Positions 1 through 7,804 are shown, counted from the first letter of the stretch. The stretch is DNA of 64,000 bases from Pseudodesulfovibrio cashew (GCF_009762795.1 NZ_CP046400.1:2829501-2893500), one strand, 5' to 3'. A program made the numbers and translations. Notes: generated by a model not told the origin, from the sequence alone.

Positions 1-378
1 GGTGGAGATGTGCACGAAGCGCTCCATGCCTCGCTGGCGTGCGCACTCCATGAGATTTTGTGCTCCCAACACGTTTGTTGCCACGAAGGGGGTGGGGTCG
101 TTGATGGAGCGGTCCACATGGGATTCAGCGGCGAAGTTGACCACCGCATCGAAGGCGTGTCCAGCGAGCAGGTCCATGATTATGTTCCTGTCGCCGATGT
201 CTCCCTGTACAAAGCGGTATCGGCCGCCGTTCTCCTCAAGGTCCAGCAGGTTGAGCCGGTTGCCTGCGTAGGTAAGCTTGTCCAGATTGGTGATGGACCA
301 GTCCGGATGCTTTTCCAGCATGAGGCGGATGAAGTTGGTGCCGATGAAGCCGCATCCGCCGGTGACGAGTAGGTGCAT
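1..378 (-). CDS. rfbB: dTDP-glucose 4,6-dehydratase (RfbB-type SDR), N-terminal part
   Basis: This is the first 126 codons of an extended short-chain dehydratase; the rest lies beyond the left edge. Enzymes of this type convert dTDP-glucose to dTDP-4-keto-6-deoxyglucose for O-antigen or other surface sugars, using bound NAD in the cytoplasm. The start at 378 opens directly on the Rossmann motif GGCGFIGTNF, followed by the LDKLTYAGN and AAESHVDRS segments that are characteristic of RfbB. Frame is open to base 1. The active-site YxxxK would be in the missing part, so a related NDP-sugar epimerase/dehydratase cannot be fully excluded, though the N-terminus is typical of RfbB. Confidence 0.85.
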   Translation of the reverse strand, partial: MHLLVTGGCGFIGTNFIRLMLEKHPDWSITNLDKLTYAGNRLNLLDLEENGGRYRFVQGDIGDRNIIMDLLAGHAFDAVVNFAAESHVDRSINDPTPFVATNVLGAQNLMECARQRGMERFVHIST

Positions 379-471
379 AGTTTTTGGGGGCTAAGTGTTG
401 TGCTCGGGGCGTGCCGCGAGAATCTCCCGAAATCTACAGCCGGGAGGGCAAAAAAACAAGGCGGAAGCTGT

Positions 472-924
472 TTAGTCGGGTAACAGGTCGGTCTGCCTCA
501 TGGCCTCGTACAGCAGGATGCCCGTGGCCGTTGACAGATTCAGGCTGCGTACCTCTCCCCAAATGGGGATACGCACGGCATGAGGCGAGAGGGCCATGAT
601 CTCCTGCGGCAGGCCTCGTGTCTCCGGGCCCATGACGATGGTGTCTATGGGCTGAAACTGGAAGTTCTGGTGGGCGACAGAAGCCTTGGTCGAGGCCATG
701 ACCAGCCTGTAGGGCTCCACCGTGCGCACGAAGTGTTCGAAACTCGGGTGGATAGTCAGCTTGACGTGTTCCCAGTAGTCGAGCCCGGCCCGCTTGAGGT
801 GTTTGTCGTCGGTTTTGAACCCCAGGGGTTCGATGAGGTGGAGCGGGGTCTTGGTGGCCGCGCAGAGGCGGGCAATGTTGCCGGTGTTCGGCGGAATTTC
901 CGGTTCGAAGAGCACGATGCGCAT
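472..924 (-). CDS. trmL: tRNA (cytidine/uridine-34-2'-O)-methyltransferase TrmL (SPOUT family)
   Basis: The 150-residue product is the usual length of TrmL/YibK. It has the SPOUT-family start MRIVLFEPEIPPNTGNIAR, the central VMGPETRGLP segment and the C-terminal IPIWGEVRSLNLSTA that builds the trefoil knot and SAM site. Such enzymes methylate the 2'-hydroxyl of the wobble nucleotide of tRNA-Leu isoacceptors. It follows the mobB-like gene by 3 bp on the same strand and is probably co-transcribed with it, although the two functions are unrelated. Confidence 0.9.
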   Translation of the reverse strand: MRIVLFEPEIPPNTGNIARLCAATKTPLHLIEPLGFKTDDKHLKRAGLDYWEHVKLTIHPSFEHFVRTVEPYRLVMASTKASVAHQNFQFQPIDTIVMGPETRGLPQEIMALSPHAVRIPIWGEVRSLNLSTATGILLYEAMRQTDLLPD

Positions 925-927
925 GGA

Positions 928-1641
928 TTACACGTCCAGTTTGATGGTTGCCTTGCCGGGGGAATATCCCTTGAGGGTGCGGATCATTTCACGAATCGAG
1001 GCGGAGATTATTTCTTCCACGAAGGGCTTCATGCCCACCGGCGCACCGTTGATGTCCACGGTGATGGAGTTGTGCATGGCCAGGCACGCCTTGGTGGTGA
1101 CCGCGCCCCGCACGATCTCTGCGGCCAGGGTCCGGCAATCCGGGCGGCCGCAGGTTTCGCAATCCATGCCGGGCAGGAAGAAGCCCTTTTCCAGGACGAT
1201 ATCGGCCAGCGTCTCAACCGAGTCGGCGGCCTGGATTCCGTCCAGGGTCTTGTCGCCGTAGGTGGCGATGGCCAGCTCGGGGCCGAGCCAGTCGGTTCCA
1301 TCGGAAAGGTCACCGGACAGGCAGAGGATGCGCGGCAGGAAGCCGAAGGACTTGCCGCCTTCCACTATGAGTACGTCCGCCGTGAGCAGCGGGAGCAGGT
1401 CCGGTAGGTGGCGACGCTTTGTCCAGTGAACAAAGGCTTCTTCAGAGCCGAGTCCGGCAACCGCGTCACAGACCTTGGCGTATTTTGCGGTATCCGTCTC
1501 TACCCAGTCCAGCCCGCTGTGGCTGAACTTGGCGGCCGCTACGGTAAGTCCGCGTGCCTTGAAGGTCTCTGCGAGCCTGATGCCGAGAGTTGTCTTGCCC
1601 GAATTCTTGGGACCTATGATGGAAACTGCCTTCATGATCAA
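928..1641 (-). CDS. mobB: MobB-like molybdopterin-guanine dinucleotide biosynthesis GTPase
   Basis: The 237-residue protein begins with a P-loop, GPKNSGKTT (residues about 10-18), and is followed by MobB-type segments (AAKFSHSG and VDTAK-like; LIVEGG for the Walker B region). MobB proteins bind GTP and assist MobA in adding GMP to molybdenum or tungsten pterin cofactor. An extra C-terminal part of about 90 residues carries a cysteine group (CETCGRPDC near residue 160) that could bind metal; this extension is not in the short enterobacterial MobB. The 9 bp gap to the tungstate transporter operon upstream makes a functional Mo/W link plausible. Confidence 0.75.
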   Translation of the reverse strand: MIMKAVSIIGPKNSGKTTLGIRLAETFKARGLTVAAAKFSHSGLDWVETDTAKYAKVCDAVAGLGSEEAFVHWTKRRHLPDLLPLLTADVLIVEGGKSFGFLPRILCLSGDLSDGTDWLGPELAIATYGDKTLDGIQAADSVETLADIVLEKGFFLPGMDCETCGRPDCRTLAAEIVRGAVTTKACLAMHNSITVDINGAPVGMKPFVEEIISASIREMIRTLKGYSPGKATIKLDV

Positions 1642-1650
1642 CTCCGCGAA

Positions 1651-2307
1651 TTAGGTTATGTTCGTGATGATGCCGTTTTCCAAGTGGATGGTCTTGTCGC
1701 TCACCTGGTCGAGCCAGGGCAGGTCATGGCTGGCGATGACCAGGCAGGTGCCGTTTTTGTCCCTGGCACGCAATGCTGCCTTGCGTGTCAGTTCGGCGGA
1801 TCTGATGTCGAGGCTGGCTGTGGGTTCATCCATGAGCAGGACGCTCGGCTTGAGCACCAGGCGGGCTGCCAGGGCCACACGCTGGGCTTCACCGCCGGAC
1901 AGTTCGAACCACTGCCGGGGAGAAAACGACTCAGGGTCCAGGCCGACCTCCACGAGGGCGTTGTGCACCTTGGTGGTGATGTCTGATTTTCTTCTCACCC
2001 GGAGTCCGTAGGCGACGTTGGCATGGACCGAGCGTTTGAGCAAAAAGGGTTCCTGAACCAGCAGAGTCACCTGGCGATGGACTGCGCCAGGGTGTGTGGA
2101 CGTGGGCGAACCCATGAAGGAGACCGTACCTTCCGTGGGAGCGTTGAGGAACGCCAAAATCTTGAGCAGGGTGGATTTGCCGGAGCCGTTGGGCCCGGCC
2201 AGGCCGATAATCTCGCCCTTGTTGATGTCGAGATGGTCGATTGAGAGGACGGTACGTCCGTTATAAATCTGCCGCACCTTTTCCAGGGAGATGAGCGGTT
2301 TATTCAT
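1651..2307 (-). CDS. tupC: Tungstate ABC transporter ATP-binding protein
   Basis: The product has 218 residues when started at the ATG at 2307, which overlaps the permease stop codon in an ATGA arrangement. A longer reading frame upstream would run inside the permease and is not used. Motifs are in order: Walker A GPNGSGKST, Q-loop LLVQEPFLLK, signature LSGGEAQRVALAARL, Walker B LLMDEPTASLD and H-loop ASHDLPW. It is the energising subunit of the tupABC importer, acting on the inner face of the membrane. Confidence 0.88.
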   Translation of the reverse strand: MNKPLISLEKVRQIYNGRTVLSIDHLDINKGEIIGLAGPNGSGKSTLLKILAFLNAPTEGTVSFMGSPTSTHPGAVHRQVTLLVQEPFLLKRSVHANVAYGLRVRRKSDITTKVHNALVEVGLDPESFSPRQWFELSGGEAQRVALAARLVLKPSVLLMDEPTASLDIRSAELTRKAALRARDKNGTCLVIASHDLPWLDQVSDKTIHLENGIITNIT

Positions 2308-2999
2308 TTGACCGCCTTTTTCTTCAACCCAGTGGCGGCAACGTTGACCACCAGGGCGACTGTAAGCAGGACCATGCCAAGGGCGATGCCCACGGCGAAC
2401 TCTCCCTTGCCGGTCTCCAGGGCGATGGCAGTAGTGATGGTGCGCGTGTGCCACTTGATGTTGCCACCCACAAGCATGGAAATACCAACCTCGGAAACGA
2501 TGCGCCCGTAAGCGGCCATGGCCGCAAGCATGATGGAAAATCGCGCTTCCATGACCGTAGCCCAGAGGATCTGTTTGGGGCTGGCCCCCAGAGTGATGAG
2601 GGTCATGGGCAGCCGTTTGTCCAAACCATCCACTGCATTGGCAGTCATGGCGACGATGATCGGCAGGCCGAGCAGGGTTTGGCCTATGGCTATGCCGGCC
2701 AGGGAAAAGAGGAGCCCTGTGCCGCCTAAGGGGCCGTGGCGGGTCAGGAAGGCGTAGACAAGCAGACCGATGACCACTGTGGGAAAGGATAGCAGAGTGT
2801 CCACGCCGGTGCGGACGATCTTTTTACCGGGGAAGGAATAGTGGCCGAGGCAAAAGCCGAGGGGGACGCCTATGGCGAGGCTGCAGAACATGGAGAGAGA
2901 GGATGCTCCCACCGTTGCCCAGATAGCCGAATAGGTCTCCGGGTCTCCACTGAACAGGAGCACGAAGCCTTGAAGAAAACCTTGAAGCAGATAATCCAT
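2304..2999 (-). CDS. tupB: Tungstate ABC transporter permease
   Basis: This 231-residue integral membrane protein has about five hydrophobic segments and the ABC permease EAA-like loop (EARFSIMLAAMAAYGRIVSE). It lies between the ATPase and the binding protein of a tungstate-type importer. Length and order (A, B, C) fit TupABC. A strong hairpin in the 60 bp gap before it may reduce its expression relative to the binding protein. Confidence 0.85.
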   Translation of the reverse strand: MDYLLQGFLQGFVLLFSGDPETYSAIWATVGASSLSMFCSLAIGVPLGFCLGHYSFPGKKIVRTGVDTLLSFPTVVIGLLVYAFLTRHGPLGGTGLLFSLAGIAIGQTLLGLPIIVAMTANAVDGLDKRLPMTLITLGASPKQILWATVMEARFSIMLAAMAAYGRIVSEVGISMLVGGNIKWHTRTITTAIALETGKGEFAVGIALGMVLLTVALVVNVAATGLKKKAVK

Positions 3000-3016
3000 G
3001 CGTATTCCTTTTAAAA

Positions 3017-3043
3017 CGGGGGGACGGCATGCCCGTCCCCCCG
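3017..3043 (-). terminator. Hairpin between tupA and tupB
   Basis: Two 11-bp G+C-rich arms (3017-3027 and 3033-3043) enclose a 5-nt loop. On the minus strand the hairpin is followed by TTTTAAAA. It lies in the intergenic gap between the binding-protein and permease genes. I infer partial termination or mRNA stabilisation that keeps the periplasmic subunit in excess, as is common in ABC operons. Confidence 0.6.
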
Positions 3044-3059
3044 AGAGGTCATACTAGGA

Positions 3060-3884
3060 TTATTTTGCGTTGGGAATAAAAAGCTTCTGTCCGAGAAGCT
3101 TGAATTCGCCGATGGCCTTCTGGGTGGCCGGGGAAGCCATCCAGTCGATGAACTGGGTGGCCATCTCGTACTGGGCGTCCTTGCAGTGCTTGGTGTTCAC
3201 GGCCAGGCCGGAGTACTGGTTGAACAGCACCTTGTCGCCTTCCACCAGAACCTTCAGCGGGGGATTGCCCTCGTGGTTGTGGGAGTACTTGATGTAGGTG
3301 CCGCGGTCGGTCATGGTGTAACCGGACTTCTCGTTGGCGACGTTGATGGTCGGGAGCATTCCCTGGCCGGTCTGGATGTACCATTCCTGCTTTTCGGGGA
3401 CCGCCATGCCGGCGGACTTCCACAGGGAGATTTCCTTTTTGTTGGTGCCGGAGTTGTCGCCGCGGCTGGCGAAGACGGCCTTCTTGGCCTCGATGGTCTT
3501 CAGGGCGTCGGTGACGGACATGCCTTTGACGCCGGCGGGGTCGGAAGCGGGACCGATGATGACGAAGTCATTATACATCAGCTCCTTGCGGTCCACGAGG
3601 ACGCCTTTGTCCATGTATACTTTCTCGGCGCCGGGAGCGTGCACGAGCACGACGTCCACGTCGCAGTTTTCAGCCATTTTCAGGGCCTTGCCGGTTCCCA
3701 CTGCCACGAATTTGATCTCGATGCCCGTATCCTTAAGGAAGAGCGGTACGATCAGTTCGTCCAGCAGACCGGTGTTGGCGGTCGATGTGGTGGTGGCCAT
3801 CATCAGCGTCTTGTTTGCCATGGCGGGCAGCGCGAGCGCGAGCGTCAGCATGGCAGCAAGCACGATGGTCATGATGCGTTTCAT
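3060..3884 (-). CDS. tupA: Tungstate-binding periplasmic protein
   Basis: The 274-residue protein starts with a Sec signal peptide (about residues 1-23, ending in LPAMA) and then the TTTSTANTGLLD motif, which is the anion-binding TTTS element of TupA proteins. Further family segments are GTGKALKMAENCDVDVVLVHAP and the FNDFV-like YNDFVIIGP. It captures tungstate in the periplasm and passes it to TupBC. The start at 3884 has a purine-rich ribosome site (GAGGGAAC) about 9 nt upstream. It is the first transporter gene after the TunR-like regulator. Confidence 0.92.
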   Translation of the reverse strand: MKRIMTIVLAAMLTLALALPAMANKTLMMATTTSTANTGLLDELIVPLFLKDTGIEIKFVAVGTGKALKMAENCDVDVVLVHAPGAEKVYMDKGVLVDRKELMYNDFVIIGPASDPAGVKGMSVTDALKTIEAKKAVFASRGDNSGTNKKEISLWKSAGMAVPEKQEWYIQTGQGMLPTINVANEKSGYTMTDRGTYIKYSHNHEGNPPLKVLVEGDKVLFNQYSGLAVNTKHCKDAQYEMATQFIDWMASPATQKAIGEFKLLGQKLFIPNAK

Positions 3885-3969
3885 TGGTGTTCCCTCACTG
3901 AGTTGGTGGTTAATCCTTAAAGCCGCTTGAGGCTTCTCCTATCCCAAATTTCAAACACGAAAATATCTC

Positions 3970-4356
3970 CTATTCCTTGTCGTCGCGGTAGAATTCTCCC
4001 GATTTTCCTACCTGCATCTCCAAGATGTCGGATGCCTTTTCGATAGCGTAGTTTTCCACGTCAAGATAGAATTCAAGAAATTTTTCCATCAGTTCCTTGC
4101 CAAAAGGAGACAGGTTGAAACGCTGGCCCTGTCCTTTTGTCTTTTCCACCAACGGTTGTCCGATGCGCTCTTCAGCACTTTTCAGCTTGCCCCAGGCACG
4201 GCGATAGGACATGCCCAGAGCTTCCGCCGCCTTGCGGAGGGAGCCGAGTTTCTCGATGTGCTGGAGCAGCAAGGTCGAGCCTATTCCGATGTAAAGATCG
4301 TTTTCCTGTTCGATCCAGACTCGCAGACGTAAGGTTGCTTGATCAGATTTTGCCAT
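3970..4356 (-). CDS. tunR: Stand-alone ModE-type winged-helix regulator, TunR-like
   Basis: The 128-residue protein consists only of the LysR/ModE-type DNA-binding half. The helix-turn-helix is around residues 38-58 (GSLRKAAEALGMSYRRAWGKL, with flanking sequence). No molybdate-binding Mop domains follow. Stand-alone ModE-type proteins named TunR are known as tungstate-responsive regulators in sulfate reducers, and this one lies directly upstream of tupABC on the same strand. The start at 4356 has no clear Shine-Dalgarno sequence, so it may be weakly translated. A candidate operator is at 4428-4449. How it senses the ligand without a Mop domain is not visible. Confidence 0.8.
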   Translation of the reverse strand: MAKSDQATLRLRVWIEQENDLYIGIGSTLLLQHIEKLGSLRKAAEALGMSYRRAWGKLKSAEERIGQPLVEKTKGQGQRFNLSPFGKELMEKFLEFYLDVENYAIEKASDILEMQVGKSGEFYRDDKE

Positions 4357-4384
4357 GGGGTACCATAATGTTTTTGAATGATTA

Positions 4385-4411
4385 ATACTATTAGACCGCA
4401 GAGGGTAGTAT
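4385..4411. repeat. Inverted repeat ATACTA-N15-TAGTAT upstream of tunR
   Basis: Perfect 6-bp arms (4385-4390 and 4406-4411) with a 15-nt spacer, 29 bp upstream of the tunR start codon. The position suits an operator or a promoter-overlapping site. I saw no exact second copy, so it is ranked below the ATTATG/CATAAT motif. Confidence 0.4.
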
Positions 4412-4420
4412 ATGCAGGAA

Positions 4421-4449
4421 AAGCTTGATTAAGTCAAGCTTGGCATAAT
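4421..4449. promoter_or_regulatory. Candidate Mo/W operator upstream of tunR, with an overlapping inverted repeat
   Basis: ATTAAG (4428-4433), a 10-nt spacer and CATAAT (4444-4449) match the palindrome ATTATG-N10-CATAAT at 11 of 12 arm positions. A second perfect inverted repeat, AAGCTTGA-N5-TCAAGCTT (4421-4428 and 4434-4441), overlaps it. The site lies 72 bp upstream of tunR, after the end of the ThiF-like gene. Function is inferred from recurrence of the motif at 7484, 7738 and 8935. Confidence 0.55.
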
Positions 4450-4477
4450 AGTATGTTTCAATCATAAGCCCCTGAAT

Positions 4478-5311
4478 TTAAAGCAAAATACGGTCAAAGG
4501 AAAGTGTTTTTAGATCTGCGATTAGCATGGCTGAGGTGAGTTCGGACTGGCCTGTCGTCAGCAGTTTGACTGCCTCGGCAGCCATAAGAGCAGCGAAAAA
4601 AGTGACCGCCGGAGCAGGGCATCCAAGTTTTTCCTCCGCGCCGTTGTCGGTCCCCATGATGTCTGCCGGACCTTCATGTCCGGGCATGACCACTGCCACA
4701 TAACCGGTCCAGCCCGCCAGGGCGCCGGTGACCAGAGGGATGCCTGCGTCTGCGGCGGCCTGCTGGAGCGCTGGGCGCGTCTTCAGTCCGCCGAGGGCGT
4801 CCACGGCCAGGTCGGCCCCGTCCAGAAAGTCGGGGAGGGTCCGGGCGTCGAGGAATTCGTTTTTCGCCTCAAAGGATACCGACGGGTTGAGTTGTTCTGC
4901 CCGTTCGGCGGCCACCTCGGCTTTGGGTCTATCCAGCGCTGCCGGAGAACTCAGAGCCTGCCGGTTCAGGTTGGTAGCCTCGAACGTGTCACCGTCCGCA
5001 CCTCGAATGGTTCCAATGCCCGTGCGCAGGAAGACCTCCAGCAGGGTTCCTCCCAGGCCACCCAGGCCTACCTGGGCAATGGTCGATTCAAGCAGCTTTG
5101 CTTGGTGTTGTATGTCAATGATCAGTTGGTTTCTAAGATATCGGGCAGGATGAATGCCCAGAGACAGGGCTTTTGCTTCGACCACATGCCCTTTTACGCC
5201 ATGCTCGTTTCCGATGGCCATGACCGCAGAAAGACCTAGGACCTGTCCATGTCCTCCGGACGGCAGGTCCTGGTCTACTGCATGCGTTCGAATGGAGTCG
5301 GCCAGCGGCAC
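4478..5311 (-). CDS. ThiF/MoeB/HesA-family adenylyltransferase
   Basis: The 277-residue protein has the E1-like nucleotide-binding loop VGLGGLGGTLLEVFLRTGIG (about residues 80-99), then DGDTFEATNLNRQ and the PKAEVAA segment of enzymes that adenylate the C-terminal glycine of MoaD/ThiS proteins. It starts with GTG at 5311, 1 bp after the MoaD-like gene, so the two form an activating enzyme/carrier pair. An N-terminal extension of about 75 residues precedes the Rossmann part. Only one cysteine is seen in the C-terminal region (GCPAPA), so the paired CXXC zinc site of MoeB is absent. The pair probably serves pterin-cofactor sulfur transfer for the adjacent AOR. Confidence 0.8.
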   Translation of the reverse strand: MPLADSIRTHAVDQDLPSGGHGQVLGLSAVMAIGNEHGVKGHVVEAKALSLGIHPARYLRNQLIIDIQHQAKLLESTIAQVGLGGLGGTLLEVFLRTGIGTIRGADGDTFEATNLNRQALSSPAALDRPKAEVAAERAEQLNPSVSFEAKNEFLDARTLPDFLDGADLAVDALGGLKTRPALQQAAADAGIPLVTGALAGWTGYVAVVMPGHEGPADIMGTDNGAEEKLGCPAPAVTFFAALMAAEAVKLLTTGQSELTSAMLIADLKTLSFDRILL

Positions 5312-5312
5312 G

Positions 5313-5540
5313 CTAGCCTCCGCCTACGGCAGGGAAAAGCCCGACGCGATCCTTGTCCTTGATCTCGGTGTCCAGCTCCACCTTGAGGGAATTGACGAAC
5401 ATGATCGCCACATCCTTTTCGGGGATACCGACCTTGACCATGAGCGACCTGATGGTCTCTCCTTCCTCAATGGGATAATCCGCACTGTTTTCAGGCAGGA
5501 GAGGGGCCAGAGTCGCAAAGAGTTTTAATTCAATACCCAT
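5313..5540 (-). CDS. MoaD/ThiS-family sulfur carrier
   Basis: The 75-residue beta-grasp protein has the classic features: an N-terminal strand (IELKLFATL), the ETIRSLM helix, the segment AIMFVNS, then DRVGLFPAVGGG with the C-terminal glycines that are adenylated and thiocarboxylated. It is followed by the ThiF-like activating enzyme and lies downstream of the AOR gene, so the likely job is sulfur donation in molybdopterin or tungstopterin synthesis. A canonical MoaD for the general pathway might be elsewhere in the genome. Confidence 0.88.
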   Translation of the reverse strand: MGIELKLFATLAPLLPENSADYPIEEGETIRSLMVKVGIPEKDVAIMFVNSLKVELDTEIKDKDRVGLFPAVGGG

Positions 5541-5583
5541 GTGTTTCCTCTAGCAATTTTACAATACTCGGTCAACGATTCCC

Positions 5584-5613
5584 AAAAAAAAGGCCGGAGA
5601 AAATCTCCGGCCT
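5584..5613 (-). terminator. Rho-independent terminator after the AOR gene
   Basis: On the minus strand a 10-bp G+C-rich stem (5604-5613 with 5591-5600) and AAA/TTT loop is followed by a run of seven T (5590-5584). It lies between the AOR stop codon (5639) and the MoaD-like gene (5540), so moaD-thiF are either expressed by read-through or from their own promoter. Confidence 0.85.
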
Positions 5614-5638
5614 CAAATCATGCTTGGTGGGCTCTGGA

Positions 5639-7366
5639 TTAAACCTTGGCGCCCTGGAGTTCGTCTTCGTCGATGTCCCAAACCACGTTGTGGGGCGGCA
5701 GGGGATCGGTTTCGAAGAAGCGGGGCAGCTTGTCATCCAGCTTGGTGAAGCCGGCCTTGGCGTTGAAGTCCAGTTCGTCCTGCAGGGCACCAACGCCGAG
5801 GTTGACCAGGTCGTCCGCGGTGAAGGTGTTGCCGGTGTAAGCCTGGACCAGGTCGGCCATGGCCTGCACGCCGTTTTCGCTGTCGAGGACGGCGAAGGCG
5901 ACGAAGAGGCAGAAGCCCATGGAGTCGATGGCGGCGGTGGCAACCTGAAGGTTCTTGGAGAGCTCGACGTTGCCGTCCTTGACGTGACCGTCGATGGAGC
6001 CGCCGACGCCCAGGACGTTCTGGCAGACGCCGTAACCGGCGGTGTGGTCAGCGCCCATGGGGGTGGTGGCGTAGGTGACGCCGACGCCCTTGACCGCACG
6101 CGGGTCGTAGGCGGGCATGGACTGGTTCTTAACAACGGGGAGGCGTTCCACGCCGAATGCGCCGCCAGCGAAGGTGACGCCGTTACCGATGATCATACCC
6201 ATGGGATCGTCGGAGCCGACTTTCTTGAGCAGCTCAATGGCGGCCTTGCCGTCACCCCAGGGGATGATGCCGCCGTCCATGGCGATGGCGATGGTGTTAC
6301 CGATTTCGATGGTATCCATGCCCTTTTCGTCGCAGATACGGTCCATGGTGGCGATGTCGTCAATGTCCTTGATCAGGGCGTTGGCGCCGAAGGCCCACAC
6401 GGTTTCGTACTCGAAGCCGGAGGTGAGGTACTCACCGTTGGCATCGTTGTACTGCTGGGAGCACTGGATGACGCAACCGGTGTGACAACCTTCAGTGGGC
6501 TTGCCGCTGCGGGACTTGATGACTTCCTCGATCTTTTCACCGGAGATGTCGGCGGCGTGATCGACCTGGCCGTAGCGGAAGTTCTTGGTCGGCATGGCGC
6601 CGGCTTCGTTGATGATGTTAACCAGGATGGAGGTACCGAATCCAGGCAGGCCTTCAGCGGTGACCGGGTGGCCGCGCAGGATGTCGACCCAGGTCTTGCG
6701 AGCGGTCTTGAAGGCTTCTGCGTCAGCGGCTTCGACCTTGTTGTTGACGGCGGGGTCAAGGATGATGGCCTTGATCTTCTTGGAGCCCATGACGGCACCA
6801 ACGCCGCCGCGACCGGCGGAGCGAGCGGGGCGCTTGTAGGGATCGGTGAACTGGATGGTGGCAGTCTTGCGGACGGTCTCACCAGCGGGTCCGATCATAC
6901 CGCAGACGAGCTTGTCGCCGTATTCGGCCAGCAGCTTCTCGTGAGCGGGGTAGTTGTCCATGCCGACGATGTCGGAGGCGTCCTTGAATTCCACGGTGCC
7001 ATCGGAAATGACGATGTTGGAGAAAGACGCGCCTTCTTCGGGCTTGTCTTCAAGGATGATGGCCAGCAGGCCCATCTTGGGCATCTTGTGAGCGAACATA
7101 CCACCGGAGTTGGACTCCTTGATACCTTCGGTCAACGGAGATTTCGTTCCCACGGAAAGACGGCCGGAGTTGGCAGCGGTGGAGCCGCCCAGCAGGCCGG
7201 TAGCGAAAACGAGTTTGTTCTCGGCCGAAAGCGGATGGCAGTTGGCCGGGACTTCTTTGTTGATGACGCGCGATGTCAGAGCTCGGCCGCCAAGATTGGC
7301 GTAGGGACCGACCTCTTCAAAAGCGTACTCCTTAGTACGGGTGTTGATTCGGAGAATCTTAGGCAT
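5639..7366 (-). CDS. aor: Tungsten-containing aldehyde:ferredoxin oxidoreductase
   Basis: The 575-residue product belongs to the AOR family, which oxidises aldehydes to acids with ferredoxin as acceptor using a tungsten bis-pterin and a [4Fe-4S] cluster. Visible elements are the N-terminal domain with GGRALTSR and SGRLSVGTKSP, RPARSAGRGGVGAVMGSK, the cysteine group CHTGCVIQC (about residue 295) and a fourth Cys candidate in YGVCQNVLG. Length is slightly below the roughly 600 residues of archaeal AOR. It sits between the MoaD/ThiF pair and a divergent candidate regulon gene, close to the tungstate importer. A long upstream region (7367-7804) holds a candidate operator. Confidence 0.93.
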   Translation of the reverse strand: MPKILRINTRTKEYAFEEVGPYANLGGRALTSRVINKEVPANCHPLSAENKLVFATGLLGGSTAANSGRLSVGTKSPLTEGIKESNSGGMFAHKMPKMGLLAIILEDKPEEGASFSNIVISDGTVEFKDASDIVGMDNYPAHEKLLAEYGDKLVCGMIGPAGETVRKTATIQFTDPYKRPARSAGRGGVGAVMGSKKIKAIILDPAVNNKVEAADAEAFKTARKTWVDILRGHPVTAEGLPGFGTSILVNIINEAGAMPTKNFRYGQVDHAADISGEKIEEVIKSRSGKPTEGCHTGCVIQCSQQYNDANGEYLTSGFEYETVWAFGANALIKDIDDIATMDRICDEKGMDTIEIGNTIAIAMDGGIIPWGDGKAAIELLKKVGSDDPMGMIIGNGVTFAGGAFGVERLPVVKNQSMPAYDPRAVKGVGVTYATTPMGADHTAGYGVCQNVLGVGGSIDGHVKDGNVELSKNLQVATAAIDSMGFCLFVAFAVLDSENGVQAMADLVQAYTGNTFTADDLVNLGVGALQDELDFNAKAGFTKLDDKLPRFFETDPLPPHNVVWDIDEDELQGAKV

Positions 7367-7483
7367 TTTGCACCTCTTGCAGTTGAAAGATTCCGGTGCT
7401 TAGGACGGGGGTGTCTTTGTAAGCACTTAAAAAACAATTCACCTCTACACCCTTTTGAAAAAAAATGTCAATAAAAACAAACG

Positions 7484-7505
7484 ATTATGCTCAGTCGGAC
7501 ATAAT
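7484..7505. promoter_or_regulatory. Candidate Mo/W operator upstream of aor
   Basis: Exact palindrome ATTATG-N10-CATAAT (arms 7484-7489 and 7500-7505), 118 bp upstream of the AOR start codon and just upstream of a possible -35 hexamer. That placement would suit an activator. Assignment to the TunR-like protein is inference. Confidence 0.6.
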
Positions 7506-7558
7506 GAAAACGGTTCTTGGGTACTCTGAATAATATGTATGGGATTAAAAGTACTGTG

Positions 7559-7592
7559 ATTTTACCATACTAAATACCCATCTCGGTAAAAT
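7559..7592. repeat. Inverted repeat ATTTTACC-N18-GGTAAAAT
   Basis: Perfect 8-bp arms (7559-7566, 7585-7592) in the centre of the divergent aor/7805 region. The distance between arm centres is 26 bp. It may bind a second regulator; no other copy was noticed. Confidence 0.4.
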
Positions 7593-7737
7593 ACCATGAA
7601 GAGCAAAAAAATGTGATTGTGAGAAAAAAATGATGACCAACATAAAAAATGATCAAGTTTTTTATCTTTGAATTATTGATATGCAATGACTTTGCGATTA
7701 GAGTCCTGCAAATAAATATTTTCAAAGAAAACAATTG

Positions 7738-7759
7738 ATTATGCCTTTGTGAGCATAAT
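7738..7759. promoter_or_regulatory. Candidate Mo/W operator upstream of the gene at 7805
   Basis: Exact palindrome ATTATG-N10-CATAAT with the arms extended by one C/G pair to 7 bp (7738-7744 and 7753-7759). It lies 45 bp upstream of the start codon at 7805, so it may overlap the promoter. The 11 bp AATTGATTATG at its left side also occur at 8930-8940, upstream of the FecCD-type importer. Confidence 0.6.
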
Positions 7760-7804
7760 AAATGTGATTTTAAGTTTGGAAATTACAAGGGCAAGGAGCC
7801 GAAA

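Larger units (their letters stand above)
7367..7804. promoter_or_regulatory. Divergent A+T-rich regulatory region between aor and the gene at 7805
   Basis: The 438-bp gap has no supported gene and is clearly richer in A+T than its neighbours. It holds two exact copies of ATTATG-N10-CATAAT (7484-7505 and 7738-7759), a perfect 8-bp inverted repeat ATTTTACC-N18-GGTAAAAT (7559-7592), and in the aor leader a 7-bp inverted repeat GTGCTTA/TAAGCAC (7396-7402, 7420-7426). On the minus strand TTGACA (7471-7466) could be a -35 element for aor, just downstream of the first operator; its -10 partner is poor. Confidence 0.6.

Noticed and set aside
2308-2454. Upstream extension of the tupC reading frame
   Set aside because: It runs inside tupB in another frame; the ATG at 2307 overlapping the tupB stop is the natural start.
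5624-7474. 616-codon open frame on the plus strand opposite aor
   Set aside because: It lies entirely antisense to a well-conserved AOR gene, has low-complexity Gly/Val/Asp composition typical of the reverse frame of G+C-rich genes, and shows no ribosome site or known motif.
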